Source of the DNA: JABMQB01 sp963677475
GTDB lineage: Bacteria; Bacteroidota; Bacteroidia; Bacteroidales; Prolixibacteraceae
DNA: 64,000 nt
NCBI GenBank assembly: GCA_963677475.2
Contig: CAXXQD010000009.1
Coordinates: 227,728 to 291,727 of the forward strand
Direction: 5' to 3'
The position numbers and the translations under genes were made by a program. The notes beneath the pieces are model-generated. The model was not told the DNA's origin, did not search any database, and saw only the letters and a program-made list of their open reading frames with translations. Numbering within the stretch: position 1 is the first letter of the stretch; every line of letters starts with the position of its first letter. Positions 7,765 through 16,525 of the stretch are shown piece by piece.

Positions 7765-9179
7765 ACTTTTAAATTTAAAAAGTTTAAAGCAACTTGATAA
7801 CCTTCAAACTTATTATGGAAGATATCAAGTCCATTTTTAATAGATATATATCCAGGAGGGCCGTGTGATTTATAACCACTCCAGCCGCTCAACCTTGCTA
7901 TTGCCCAAGCACACCATGCCAGAGTCCTTTTAGGATATGGGTTTTGTTGCTTCTTTGTTTTTCCTTCTATTTCCGTCATTAATAATTTAATAAACTCTAT
8001 TTGTTCTGCTGAAAAAGTTATTTCAGCTTTTACTTGTTGTTTTTTGTTGAGTGATAATTTAAGCATCATTACGGTTAAGGCAATTTGAAGTGCCATAACT
8101 ACTTGTTTCTTCAATGCTGCCCCAGTTTCAAGCTGTGACGCTTCCAGTTCAAGCCCTTTGCTTTTCATGACCCGAAAAAGTTCTTCAATAAACCACCTGT
8201 TACTGTACCATTCTAAACACTTCATGGCATCTTCGACCGTTGTAATTGAGTGGGATGTCAATAACCTCCAAAGCACTGGTGCTTCCCCTGCCGGGGTAGT
8301 TTTTTGCAATTCCCTGGCTTCTATTGCCCAAACTTCAACAAAGTCGGGATAGTTTTCCATGTGTGCCTTTTGCGGCTTTTTTATTTTGACCTTGACATAT
8401 TTTAATGCCATCTGGGCGACCCTGTTTTTACGTTTTTTATTCCCTTTTATTTGTAACTCATAAATGTCCTTTTGCCCTTGTTCTTCTAGCTTTTCGAATA
8501 GCTTTTTCCTGTCACCTGCCAACCTCCTGTTTATGCTTGAACGTATTAACAAGTGGGTCCGTTCATCTGGGACAGTTGCCAGTTCCTCGTAAATATCCGA
8601 TTCCCTATCGCCAATAATGGTCAACATTGGGGTTTCTGATAATACTTCTTTAGCCGCCTGGGCACTTTCGGCCCAACGGTATGATTCTTTTTGGCTGATT
8701 TCCTGGCTTTTGTAACCCCGTTCGTATTTATCCTGTTTGTCCCAGGACCGATTCCATAACTTTATATAGGTGATGCCTGTGGGTATTTTATCCTCAGCAT
8801 CTACCACCAATACTGGGTGGCAAAAGAAACCAGCATTCTCATTTTTTGTAACTGGACCAATACCTTTATCTGTTTTACCTATCCTGTTGATATGGTGGGT
8901 GAAGTTAAATTCTGTAGTATCTTGTATACAAAGTAGATGCCCTGCTCCTTGATTATCCTGACAGGATTTTATAACTCCTTGTGCCAGGTTGTTAAAATCA
9001 AAACTATTGTTCCCAAACATACGATATGCCCCTATTTTTTCTGTAGAACTCGCACAGAATTTATTTACTACTACTTTCCCAAAGGTAAACATATCATTCA
9101 TTACTTTTTCTGCTCTCTTTTCAATACGTAAATCAGGTAAAGACCCACTGAAAAAACCGTTAAACTTGTTGATTATCAT
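7749..9179 (-). CDS. IS4-family transposase (Tn5-like), second type
   Basis: A 476-residue DDE transposase related to the one at 5443-6900 but clearly diverged, so the two elements are not recent copies of each other. Catalytic residues are D87 (IQDTTEF), D191 (IIGDRESD) and the Y-x2-R-x3-E-x6-K motif at Y325, R328, E332 and K339. The C terminus has the Tn5-type SHGPPGYISIKNGL segment. The ATG at 9179 lies inside the element with about 120 bases of AT-rich leader before the right inverted repeat. The frame is complete. Confidence 0.93.
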   Translation of the reverse strand: MIINKFNGFFSGSLPDLRIEKRAEKVMNDMFTFGKVVVNKFCASSTEKIGAYRMFGNNSFDFNNLAQGVIKSCQDNQGAGHLLCIQDTTEFNFTHHINRIGKTDKGIGPVTKNENAGFFCHPVLVVDAEDKIPTGITYIKLWNRSWDKQDKYERGYKSQEISQKESYRWAESAQAAKEVLSETPMLTIIGDRESDIYEELATVPDERTHLLIRSSINRRLAGDRKKLFEKLEEQGQKDIYELQIKGNKKRKNRVAQMALKYVKVKIKKPQKAHMENYPDFVEVWAIEARELQKTTPAGEAPVLWRLLTSHSITTVEDAMKCLEWYSNRWFIEELFRVMKSKGLELEASQLETGAALKKQVVMALQIALTVMMLKLSLNKKQQVKAEITFSAEQIEFIKLLMTEIEGKTKKQQNPYPKRTLAWCAWAIARLSGWSGYKSHGPPGYISIKNGLDIFHNKFEGYQVALNFLNLKVVYKG

Positions 9180-9300
9180 GCATTTAAGATAATGAAAAAT
9201 AATCGGATATTCTAACTTAAATGTCTGTATATCAATAAATTAAATAGCTAATTATCAACAGCCATTTGTTAACTCAACAATATTTGAAAGAACGAATATT

Positions 9301-9318
9301 TGTGTATAAAGGGTAGTT
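9301..9318 (-). repeat. Right terminal inverted repeat of IS copy B
   Basis: TGTGTATAAAGGGTAGTT, the exact reverse complement of 7747-7764, followed by TTAAAAAAGGGGG of the target palindrome. Confidence 0.9.
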
Positions 9319-9350
9319 TTAAAAAAGGGGGATGGACTTAAATGGATAAT

Positions 9351-10094
9351 TTATTGGTTCCAAATTTCCCATGATTTAAGGGCTTGGTTTAGGAGCATTT
9401 CGTAGCCATTTTTTGTGGCAGCACCTACTTTATTTCCATGACCTAGAAAGATGGTTACTTCGGGGTTGTAAACCAGATCGAACAAAAGGTGTTTGTCGCT
9501 TAGGTACTCATAGGGTATGGCAGGGAAGGTATCTTCTTTTGGATAAGTGCCAAGCGGGGTTGCATTGATAATTACCAAACGTTCAGCCATCAACTTTTCA
9601 TCAATTTGGGCGTAAGTAATTTCCTTTTCCTTTAGTTCTTCAATGGAAGCTGAAATATAATCGATGTTTAATTTGTTTAACACATATTTTAACGCTTTTG
9701 ATGCTCCGCCTGTACCAAGTATCAATGCTTTTGTATGGTAAGGTTTTAAAAGTGGTGTAATCGATTTTTCAAAGCCATAGGTGTCTGTGTTGTATCCTTT
9801 TAGGAGGGTTTTTCCGTTTTCGCGGATAACACGGATGGTGTTCACAGCCCCAATTTGTTTGGCTGCCTCGTCCAACTCATCTAAATACGGGATCACTTGT
9901 TCTTTGTATGGAATGGTTACGTTTAAGCCGACTACTTCGGGATTATTTTCAATAATCGACGGAAATTTTTCAATGGTATCGATCTCAAAATTTTCATAGC
10001 TGTGCGTCAGGTTTTCCATTTCGAATTTTTCCGTAAAAAACCTTTTTGAAAATGAATGTGTCAGTGGATATCCTAAAAGTCCGTATTTTGCCAT
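9351..10094 (-). CDS. aroE: Shikimate dehydrogenase
   Basis: Reduces 3-dehydroshikimate to shikimate with NADPH in aromatic amino acid synthesis. At 247 residues it is typical of the short Bacteroidota form. The substrate-binding N terminus has YPLTHSFSKRF and NVTIPYKEQV with the catalytic Lys. The Rossmann region has ILGTGGASKAL near residue 125, and the C terminus has NGYEMLLNQALKSWEIWN. The last 66 codons are the parent sequence of the three downstream fragments at 6999-7712. The palindrome broken by IS copy B begins 18 bases after its stop codon and could affect 3' processing. The gene looks intact. Confidence 0.96.
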   Translation of the reverse strand: MAKYGLLGYPLTHSFSKRFFTEKFEMENLTHSYENFEIDTIEKFPSIIENNPEVVGLNVTIPYKEQVIPYLDELDEAAKQIGAVNTIRVIRENGKTLLKGYNTDTYGFEKSITPLLKPYHTKALILGTGGASKALKYVLNKLNIDYISASIEELKEKEITYAQIDEKLMAERLVIINATPLGTYPKEDTFPAIPYEYLSDKHLLFDLVYNPEVTIFLGHGNKVGAATKNGYEMLLNQALKSWEIWNQ

Positions 10095-10497
10095 GAGTAT
10101 CTGTTTATAAAATAATCCTTAAAAATAGGGAAATAAATATATGTGCACACAAATCACACGAAGATGCGGCAACAATTTAGCTTGAATTAACGTGCTTTGC
10201 CAACTAGGGTGTTACCACTTCGCTAGCAAAAAAATCTTCATATTAATTTCCAATGTTGTCCGTTAAAATATATTTCGTCCCAACAGGACTTCCTTCTGAA
10301 ATATGTAACTCCTATTCTACCAGCATTTTGCCCCTCCGGGGCTGTTCCGTATGGAACTCAATATGTGTATAAATAAAATACAAACCCCAATAGCTTACTG
10401 TTCCATCCGAACGTAATAAAATCATAAGTGCAGAGATAATTGTAAAATTTTACCGGACACCAATGATTAATTTCTTATGAATCGATTTTAAGGAAAA
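10095..10497. other. Intergenic region upstream of aroE
   Basis: No open frame of note. It holds two small GC-rich inverted repeats, GTCC-caac-AGGAC around 10278-10289 and CCCC-tcc-GGGG at 10331-10341, separated by a CTACCAGCAT-like linker. This layout is common in intergenic repeats of Bacteroidota. No clear promoter for aroE was recognised. Confidence 0.5.
10277..10341. repeat. Possible Bacteroidota intergenic repeat with two small hairpins
   Basis: Two short inverted repeats (GTCC/GGAC and CCCC/GGGG) about 45 bases apart, with an AT-rich stretch and CTACCAGCA between. Only one copy is visible in the window, so repeat status rests on resemblance to elements of this phylum. Confidence 0.35.
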
Positions 10498-10971
10498 TTA
10501 TAACACGCCGATCATGCTTTCGTGAAGTAAATCATCGTCGATACGGATACTTGACTCTTTGCAGCCAATGCGGTTGCAAATACCGACAAAGCTGCTAAAG
10601 GCTCCTTTTTTATTCATAAACAGCGATAAAATACTTCCACCACAGTGGCAACGATTAAATACAGGTAGCGAGGCATTGCATACCGGGCATTCAAGGTTGT
10701 ATAATTCATTGAATTTTAATTCAATACCCTTGGTAATTTTATTTTTGCAGCCAAATTTGGGGCTTAAAGCCAGGGTTCCGCTTTCGGGTGAGCGCGAAAC
10801 TTTTACCAGTATCCCTTTGAAATTGTTAAACAGCACTTCGTCGCTAATCAGGCTATGCCCGTTTGGGCAATAACACTCGTTAATCACATACAAATCCCGG
10901 TTCTCGCATAAAACCTTATTGTCCTTTGGATTCGGAATCTTCAACATACCACTTCTAGTAAATAAACTCAT
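10498..10971 (-). CDS. Cysteine-rich zinc-ribbon protein of unknown function
   Basis: A 157-residue soluble protein with no signal peptide. It has eleven cysteines, several in metal-binding spacing: CYCPNGH (C33, C35, H39), CPVC (C95, C98), CHCGG (C108, C110) and a C132/C137 pair. The CPVC...CHC set is a likely zinc ribbon. It stands alone between aroE and the DUF368 gene with 400-460 bases of non-coding DNA on either side, although aroE and DUF368 are often close neighbours in this phylum. It could be a late insertion there. No function can be assigned. Confidence 0.75.
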   Translation of the reverse strand: MSLFTRSGMLKIPNPKDNKVLCENRDLYVINECYCPNGHSLISDEVLFNNFKGILVKVSRSPESGTLALSPKFGCKNKITKGIELKFNELYNLECPVCNASLPVFNRCHCGGSILSLFMNKKGAFSSFVGICNRIGCKESSIRIDDDLLHESMIGVL

Positions 10972-11430
10972 AACAGGCCTCCTTTTCTTTCGTGAACCAA
11001 CTTTTTTAAGTAAAAAGCTGGAAAACCATGTGTTGCTACAGCAAACCTTCTCATTGAATTGCTACAGACCTTCCTCTCTGCGGTAAGTCCTATATCGTGT
11101 TACGTCCCTACATTTTACAAATCGTCAAAATTTGATGGGTAAAACGACGATCTATTATCGCTTCTTTAATTTCAAACAACGTAAGCTGATTAAATGAATT
11201 TCACCATTCAATCCATGCTTATTTGATCCATGGTTGAAAATACTCTTTTGTAGTCAGAATGTTTGTTTTTGTTTTCTTATTGATATATAAATGATAAAAA
11301 CATATCAATTTATTTGCAATGAATTAATATTGCTATCAAAACGACATATGAATAAAGGCGGCTAATATAAAAATAAAGCTACGCCAGTGATTTGTTTGAG
11401 ATATGTTGGGGAATGTTATTTTTGGTTTTT
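10972..11430. other. Intergenic region without recognised genes
   Basis: 459 bases between the zinc-ribbon gene and the DUF368 stop codon. Mixed composition, no long open frame, no tRNA fold and no clear promoter box were found. It may contain the leader of the zinc-ribbon gene. Confidence 0.6.
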
Positions 11431-12363
11431 TTATTTTTCAGGTTTCGAGAAGCGTTCGAAAAGAACGATTACTAAAAAACCGGCTACCGCCAACAAGATT
11501 GAGTACAGCAACAATGCTTCGTTTCCGGTGATTTGTTCGTAGGTTCCCGGCAGTATGTTTTTCTCTACCAATGGTTTGATCTCGCCATGTCTGTCCACAA
11601 AGGTTTCAACGACTTCTTTCCAAGGCCATACCTTGTTTAATGAGCCAATCATAAATCCGGCCAACATGGCAATAGTGAGTTCGTAATATTTTTTTAACAG
11701 CCACGAAAGTATGTTCGAAAAAGCAACAATTCCAACAGCAGCACCACCCATAAATACGGCGATAACAGCAAGTTTTAAATCGCTCACCGACTGGAGGATA
11801 AATTTATACATGCCAAGCAAAACTAAGATAAAACTGCCCGAAATGCCGGGAAGGATCATGGCACAAATGGCAATGGCCCCTGAAATAAAAATAAACCAAT
11901 AGCTGGTGTTTGCTTCTGCCGGAGAAATTATAGTAATTAGGGAGGCAATAACAGCCCCGATGAGCAGGGAAATAACTTTGCCAAAGTTCCACTTTTTAAT
12001 GTTCTTTCCAACAAATATGGCGGAAGCTACAATCAACCCAAAGAAGAACGACCAGATAAGAATTGGTTGGTTTTCAAGCAGGTGTTTTAATATTTTTGCC
12101 AACGAAAGCACACTGATGCCAATTCCAATAAAAAGGCTCAAAAGGAAAGTGCCGTTAACAGCATTCCAGAAGTCTTTTATCTTTAATTGCAACAACAGTT
12201 TTAAAGACTTCATATTTACCGATTTTATGGAGTCGATGAGTTCCTGGTAAATTCCTGTAATAAAAGCAATTGTCCCTCCTGATACGCCTGGTACCACATC
12301 GGCGGCACCCATGCCCATTCCTTTTAATGCAATTACCAAATAGTCTTTTATTTTTCGTTTCAT
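11431..12363 (-). CDS. DUF368 membrane protein (undecaprenyl-phosphate translocase type)
   Basis: Polytopic inner-membrane protein of 310 residues with the family hallmark GMGMGAADVVPGVSGGT near the N terminus and a second related GISGSF loop mid-chain. It is almost entirely hydrophobic with about eight segments. Members of this family (PopT) have been shown to return the lipid carrier undecaprenyl phosphate across the membrane for reuse in envelope synthesis; that role here is by family. A TTG start at 12372 is possible, but the ATG at 12363 is preferred. It lies 23 bases after the TPR gene and is probably co-transcribed with it. Confidence 0.88.
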   Translation of the reverse strand: MKRKIKDYLVIALKGMGMGAADVVPGVSGGTIAFITGIYQELIDSIKSVNMKSLKLLLQLKIKDFWNAVNGTFLLSLFIGIGISVLSLAKILKHLLENQPILIWSFFFGLIVASAIFVGKNIKKWNFGKVISLLIGAVIASLITIISPAEANTSYWFIFISGAIAICAMILPGISGSFILVLLGMYKFILQSVSDLKLAVIAVFMGGAAVGIVAFSNILSWLLKKYYELTIAMLAGFMIGSLNKVWPWKEVVETFVDRHGEIKPLVEKNILPGTYEQITGNEALLLYSILLAVAGFLVIVLFERFSKPEK

Positions 12364-12386
12364 CGTTAGCAAATTAGGTGGTTAAT

Positions 12387-13805
12387 TTAAGAATTTAGCG
12401 GTTTGTATTTTAAAATTAATTGTGCAATTTTTTTATTCTCCGAAGCCTTTGGGTAATGCGTAAATAATTCATTATGTAGGCTATAGTCAATTTTAAGTGC
12501 CCTTTCGAATATCCGGTAAGCTTCTTTGTTTCGTTCTTCTTCCAACAAATAGGCAGTAAGCAAATAACCTATGCTGGCACAATTTTTATTTGCTTTTAAC
12601 CCTCTTTTTAAAATATTGATGGCTTCATCGTTATCATCGGCTTCATGCATCTCAGTGGCATAATAAATCCAAATTTCCGTATTGTCGGGTTCAAGAATCA
12701 ATGCTTCTTCTACTGCCTCAATAGCTTTTTCAGGCAATTTATCGTCCATATATACTTTCGAAAGCGAGAACCAATAATCAGATATTTCGGCATTTATTTT
12801 TATGGCTTTCTTAATAAAAGCAATTCCTTCCTGATAACGTTTCTCCAGCCACATGATCAGGCCCGAACCATACCAGGCATTATCGTTGTCCTGGTTAATG
12901 CGAATGGCTTTTTGATAGTGGGCCAATGCCTGAAGGTTGTCGTATAAATTGAGGTAGCACTCACCAATATAACAATAGGCTTCATCGTTGTTTGGGTCGC
13001 CTTCCAAATACTCTTTGTAATAGGTAATTGCATCTTCAAATTTGCCCATGTTGGCATAGGTATTGGCTTTATTAAAAACCGCCTGGTGCAGTTTTTCGTT
13101 TAATGCAAGCGCAAAATCGTAGGCTTCAATTGCCTTTTCAAATTGCTGGATTTTATTTAAAGTAATCCCCAGATTATACCAAACCGTATTATTGAACGGG
13201 TCAATATCAAGATATTTGTTGTAATAAGTTACGCTAATTTCGCTATGTCCAAGCTGGTCATAAAAAAAGCCAAGTTCGTATAATAATGATTCGTTTTTAG
13301 GGTTTACTTTATGCCCACGTTTAAAATATTTTACTGCCAAATCAATTTCACCCGCATGCACAAATGAGGTTCCTATGTGGTAATAAATGTCATCAAGTTC
13401 GTCGATGGCAAATTTAATGGCCATGTTAAATGCCTTAACTGCACTTTTAATATCCCCCTCGATGGTATACGCGGTTCCTTTCAGTAGGTGGATATCAGGG
13501 TTTTTATCCTCAATTTTTTCCACGTTTTTCAGGTTCGAAAGCGCTTCAAGAGCCTGTCCTTTGTTTAATAAAACCTGCGCATATTTCACCTGAAGCGGAA
13601 CCGAATTTGGATGTATATGAATTGCCTGTGCTGCGGCAAGCTCAGAAGTTTCGATGTCCCCCTCGTCCAACAAATAATCAATTATCCCTTCAAAAAGCGA
13701 TACGTCAAAATATAGTTTCGTCCCTGAAATGATGGATTCTTTGAAACGGTCAAGCGCCTCAAAAATCTCCTCCTCATCAATATTTTCTTTTCCTTCGTCG
13801 CTCAT
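12387..13805 (-). CDS. Tetratricopeptide repeat protein
   Basis: A 472-residue cytoplasmic scaffold built of about a dozen TPR units (for example DAITYYKEYLEGDPNNDEAY and ALAHYQKAIRINQDNDNAW), preceded by an acidic N terminus rich in Glu. There is no signal peptide. The start is set at the ATG at 13805, because an upstream TTG at 13826 falls inside the promoter -7 box at 13824-13831. It precedes the DUF368 gene and follows a DUF4301 gene, an order seen in other Bacteroidota near aroE. The partner proteins are unknown. Confidence 0.88.
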   Translation of the reverse strand: MSDEGKENIDEEEIFEALDRFKESIISGTKLYFDVSLFEGIIDYLLDEGDIETSELAAAQAIHIHPNSVPLQVKYAQVLLNKGQALEALSNLKNVEKIEDKNPDIHLLKGTAYTIEGDIKSAVKAFNMAIKFAIDELDDIYYHIGTSFVHAGEIDLAVKYFKRGHKVNPKNESLLYELGFFYDQLGHSEISVTYYNKYLDIDPFNNTVWYNLGITLNKIQQFEKAIEAYDFALALNEKLHQAVFNKANTYANMGKFEDAITYYKEYLEGDPNNDEAYCYIGECYLNLYDNLQALAHYQKAIRINQDNDNAWYGSGLIMWLEKRYQEGIAFIKKAIKINAEISDYWFSLSKVYMDDKLPEKAIEAVEEALILEPDNTEIWIYYATEMHEADDNDEAINILKRGLKANKNCASIGYLLTAYLLEEERNKEAYRIFERALKIDYSLHNELFTHYPKASENKKIAQLILKYKPLNS

Positions 13806-13823
13806 ATTTACAAAATAAGTTTG

Positions 13824-13852
13824 CAAATGTACAAAATAAAACCATTTTCAAA
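13824..13852 (-). promoter_or_regulatory. Promoter of the TPR-DUF368 unit
   Basis: On the minus strand TACATTTG (13824-13831) matches TAnnTTTG, with TTTG at 13849-13852, a spacing of 17 bases. It explains why the TPR start is downstream at 13805. Confidence 0.55.
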
Positions 13853-13861
13853 ATCGCAGGA

Positions 13862-15403
13862 TTACTGATGCTTTTCCCTGAGTAGGTCGTTCACCGTTTT
13901 AACCGGATTAAAGGTTTCTATGGGAACTTCCACAAAAAAGGTTATCCAGTTGCTCATTGCCCCATTCCATAAACCAGGAAGCTCCAATGCTTTTAATGAT
14001 TTGCCATCTTTTGATTTTACGGAAATAAAACCGGTTTCGGGATCGGTGAATTCAAGTAGGTCGTACTTTTCCCCTTTATAATTCCGAATGCCACAAACCA
14101 AATCTACCGGGTTAAAATGTGTGGCGTTTTTAAGGATGGAAGTTTGCTGAGGGCTTTCCATATCAACTTGCGATGATTCAACTACTTGCAACGAAATGGT
14201 TTTGTCGGGATTAACTGCCCAAAAAGGACCGCCACCCGGCTCACCTTCGTTTTTCACCATTCCACAAACACGAACCGGACGATTGTATTTTTCCTTTAAA
14301 TAATAGTATAAAGATTCTTTTTCTGTATAGTACTGGTTTTCGGCGGGGACCGTACACAATGAATTTTCAAGGAAATTGGAGGCTTCCGCCAGAAATGCAC
14401 TGCTTAGTGCAGTAGGTCCTTTCTCTGTGAACTGTTTCTGGTAATAAAAAATACGTTCCTGGTATTTTAAGAGCACACCTGCCAGGGCTTTTTTATACGT
14501 GGTTGTTGCATCTTTAAATTTGTCGGGAACAACGTTGTCAATATTTTTAATGAACAAAATGTCGGCAGCGAGGTCGTTCAGGTTTTGAATAAGCGCCCCG
14601 TGCCCGCCAGGACGGAATAACAATGATCCGTCATCGTTTCTGAATGGTTCGTTGTTCATGTCAACTGCAATGGTATCAGTAGAAGACTTTTGTTGGCTAA
14701 AACTCAAATTAAAACTTACCCCGTGTTTTTGTTCCAATGTTGTTTTAACGCTTGCGAAAAGCTGCTCAAAACCTTCCTGATGCTCTTCGGATACCGTAAA
14801 ATGCAGGTTCACATTGTTGTCCTCATCCCTGGCATATAAAACTCCTTCGGTCAAGTGCTCTTCGAAAGGGGTTTTTGCCCCTTCCTCATAGTTATGGAAT
14901 TTAAGTAAGCCTTTTGGTAGATTCCCATAATTTAAACCATCTTCGGTCAATAGATATTGCAACAGGTTTAAGGCGTTTATCTCCTTATTATTATTTTGAA
15001 GTGTTTCTTTTAAGTCATTGGCAAAGGCAAAATTATCGAGTTGTGCATAAAATTGCTGCAATGCAGGATTTTTAGCCATTACTTTTTCTCCTTCAACACC
15101 ATTTCCGAGCTCTTCTTTTGCTTCAAAAAGTGCTTTAAACATGCGGCTTGCGGCACCTGATGCCGGAACAAACTTCAAGAGTTTAATTCCAGTCTTTACT
15201 TTATCCTGAAAAAAATCAACATAACTTTCAACCTCTTCGTCGTTTAAAACAAATATGCCTTTATTTGGGGTTGCTGCTTCAGTTAAGGGAAGAAAAGGAA
15301 ACCCACTTTTGAAATTATCGATTTGTTGTTTGGTATTTTCTAAGGAACTGCCGCGGGATTGTATTTGATCAATATCTTTTTCTGAGAACATGTGTATTTT
15401 CAT
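13862..15403 (-). CDS. DUF4301 family protein
   Basis: A 513-residue soluble protein of a family found mainly in Bacteroidota. The segment FVPASGAASRMFKALFEAKEE near residue 80 resembles the nucleotide-binding loop of sugar nucleotidyltransferases. A second conserved block, FRPGGHGALIQNLNDL, lies mid-chain, followed by CGMVKNEGEPGGGPFW. Resemblance to UDP-sugar pyrophosphorylases has been suggested for such proteins, but the substrate is unknown. The ATG at 15403 is one choice; M5 (15391) is possible. It ends 36 bases upstream of the TPR promoter. Confidence 0.85.
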   Translation of the reverse strand: MKIHMFSEKDIDQIQSRGSSLENTKQQIDNFKSGFPFLPLTEAATPNKGIFVLNDEEVESYVDFFQDKVKTGIKLLKFVPASGAASRMFKALFEAKEELGNGVEGEKVMAKNPALQQFYAQLDNFAFANDLKETLQNNNKEINALNLLQYLLTEDGLNYGNLPKGLLKFHNYEEGAKTPFEEHLTEGVLYARDEDNNVNLHFTVSEEHQEGFEQLFASVKTTLEQKHGVSFNLSFSQQKSSTDTIAVDMNNEPFRNDDGSLLFRPGGHGALIQNLNDLAADILFIKNIDNVVPDKFKDATTTYKKALAGVLLKYQERIFYYQKQFTEKGPTALSSAFLAEASNFLENSLCTVPAENQYYTEKESLYYYLKEKYNRPVRVCGMVKNEGEPGGGPFWAVNPDKTISLQVVESSQVDMESPQQTSILKNATHFNPVDLVCGIRNYKGEKYDLLEFTDPETGFISVKSKDGKSLKALELPGLWNGAMSNWITFFVEVPIETFNPVKTVNDLLREKHQ

Positions 15404-15524
15404 TAAAGTTTATCGTAAAATAGGGAATAGTTTTCGATTAAAAAATTAATAACAAGTACAAAATCATTAAGTTTTGAAAAATTATCAAATACCATTTCTG
15501 CGGAAAGCTCAATCGAATTTTGTA

Positions 15525-15532
15525 TATCTTTG
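15525..15532 (+). promoter_or_regulatory. -7 box of the TIGR01212-type gene
   Basis: TATCTTTG matches TAnnTTTG. It overlaps a potential TTG start at 15530, which argues for the ATG at 15554 as the real start, with a leader of about 16 bases. Confidence 0.5.
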
Positions 15533-15553
15533 GATGTCAGAAATAAAAGCAAT

Positions 15554-16498
15554 ATGGGCGATCGGAAATATGCATGGGGGCATTCAAAACGTTACAATGA
15601 TTTTCCCACACATTTTAAAAAGCTGTTTAATGAGCGTGTACAAAAAGTATCGATCGATGCCGGATTTACATGTCCAAACAGGGACGGGAAAAAAGGACTT
15701 GGAGGTTGCTCATATTGCAATAATAAAACTTTCAAACCCAGTTATTGCAATCTTGAAAAAAGCATCACTTCGCAAGTGGAACAGGGAATTGCATTTTTCT
15801 CAAAGAAATACAAAACAATGCAGTATCTGGCATATTTTCAGGCTTATACCAATACATACGCGCCCATCGAAGATTTAAAAAGATTGTACAATGAAGCCCT
15901 GTCCAACCCTAAGATAATTGGGTTGGTGGTTTCGACACGTCCAGATTGCCTAAGTAATGAAATCCTGGATTACCTGGCTGAATTAAGTGCTTCGTATTAT
16001 GTGATGTTAGAAATCGGGGTAGAGTCGCATTTGGATAGAACCCTTGAAACGATTAACCGTGGACATAAAGTTGCCGAAGCTGTGTGGGCAATTGAGCAAA
16101 GTTCACTGCGGGGAATAAATAATTGCGCACATTTGATTTTAGGATTGCCAGGCGAAAGCAGGGATGAATTGCTACATCAGGCGAAGTTTATATCACAACT
16201 GCCCGTAAATAATTTAAAATTGCACCAATTGCAAATTCACAAGGGGACTGTCCTTGAAAAACAATACAAAAAAAATCCGGAACAATTTCACCTGTTCGCT
16301 GCCGATGAATACATTGATTTGGTGGTTGATTACCTGGAATTGTTAAATCCTGATATAGTGGTGGAAAGGTTTATTAGCCAGGCACCAAGCGAAATGTTGA
16401 TTGCGCCAAAATGGGGCTTGAAAAATTTTGAGTTTATGGCGAAGGTTGAAAAACGATTGTTTGAAAGGGAAACCTGGCAAGGTAGGCTTTGGGAGTAA
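15554..16498 (+). CDS. TIGR01212 / YhcC-type radical SAM protein
   Basis: A 314-residue iron-sulfur enzyme. The cluster-binding cysteines are C40, C52 and C55 (CPNRDG...GGCSYC), the wide spacing characteristic of this subfamily. Downstream are YFQAYTNTYAP and the GVESHLDRTLETINRGH motif, which is shared with Elp3-like radical SAM proteins. Members probably act on RNA or a related nucleic acid, but the reaction is not established. It is transcribed divergently from DUF4301 and converges with the PAS gene. Confidence 0.9.
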   Translation: MGDRKYAWGHSKRYNDFPTHFKKLFNERVQKVSIDAGFTCPNRDGKKGLGGCSYCNNKTFKPSYCNLEKSITSQVEQGIAFFSKKYKTMQYLAYFQAYTNTYAPIEDLKRLYNEALSNPKIIGLVVSTRPDCLSNEILDYLAELSASYYVMLEIGVESHLDRTLETINRGHKVAEAVWAIEQSSLRGINNCAHLILGLPGESRDELLHQAKFISQLPVNNLKLHQLQIHKGTVLEKQYKKNPEQFHLFAADEYIDLVVDYLELLNPDIVVERFISQAPSEMLIAPKWGLKNFEFMAKVEKRLFERETWQGRLWE

Positions 16499-16525
16499 GT
16501 CTTTTACTCCCAAAAAACGGAAATT

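Larger units (their letters stand above)
7747..9318 (-). mobile_element. IS4-family insertion sequence, copy B (1572 bp)
   Basis: Perfect 18-bp terminal inverted repeats, AACTACCCTTTATACACA at 7747-7764 and its reverse complement at 9301-9318. They differ from copy A only in the internal bases TACC versus TAAT. The flanks carry the direct repeat TTAAAA (7741-7746 and 9319-9324); removing the element and one repeat restores exactly CCCCCTTTTAAAAAAGGGGG. If the inverted repeat is counted as 20 bp, the direct repeat shrinks to AA, so the duplication length is ambiguous. Confidence 0.92.

Noticed and set aside
15481..15878. Alternative plus-strand frame overlapping the start of the TIGR01212-type gene
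   Set aside because: Out of frame with the conserved radical SAM sequence and its frame has no recognisable family.
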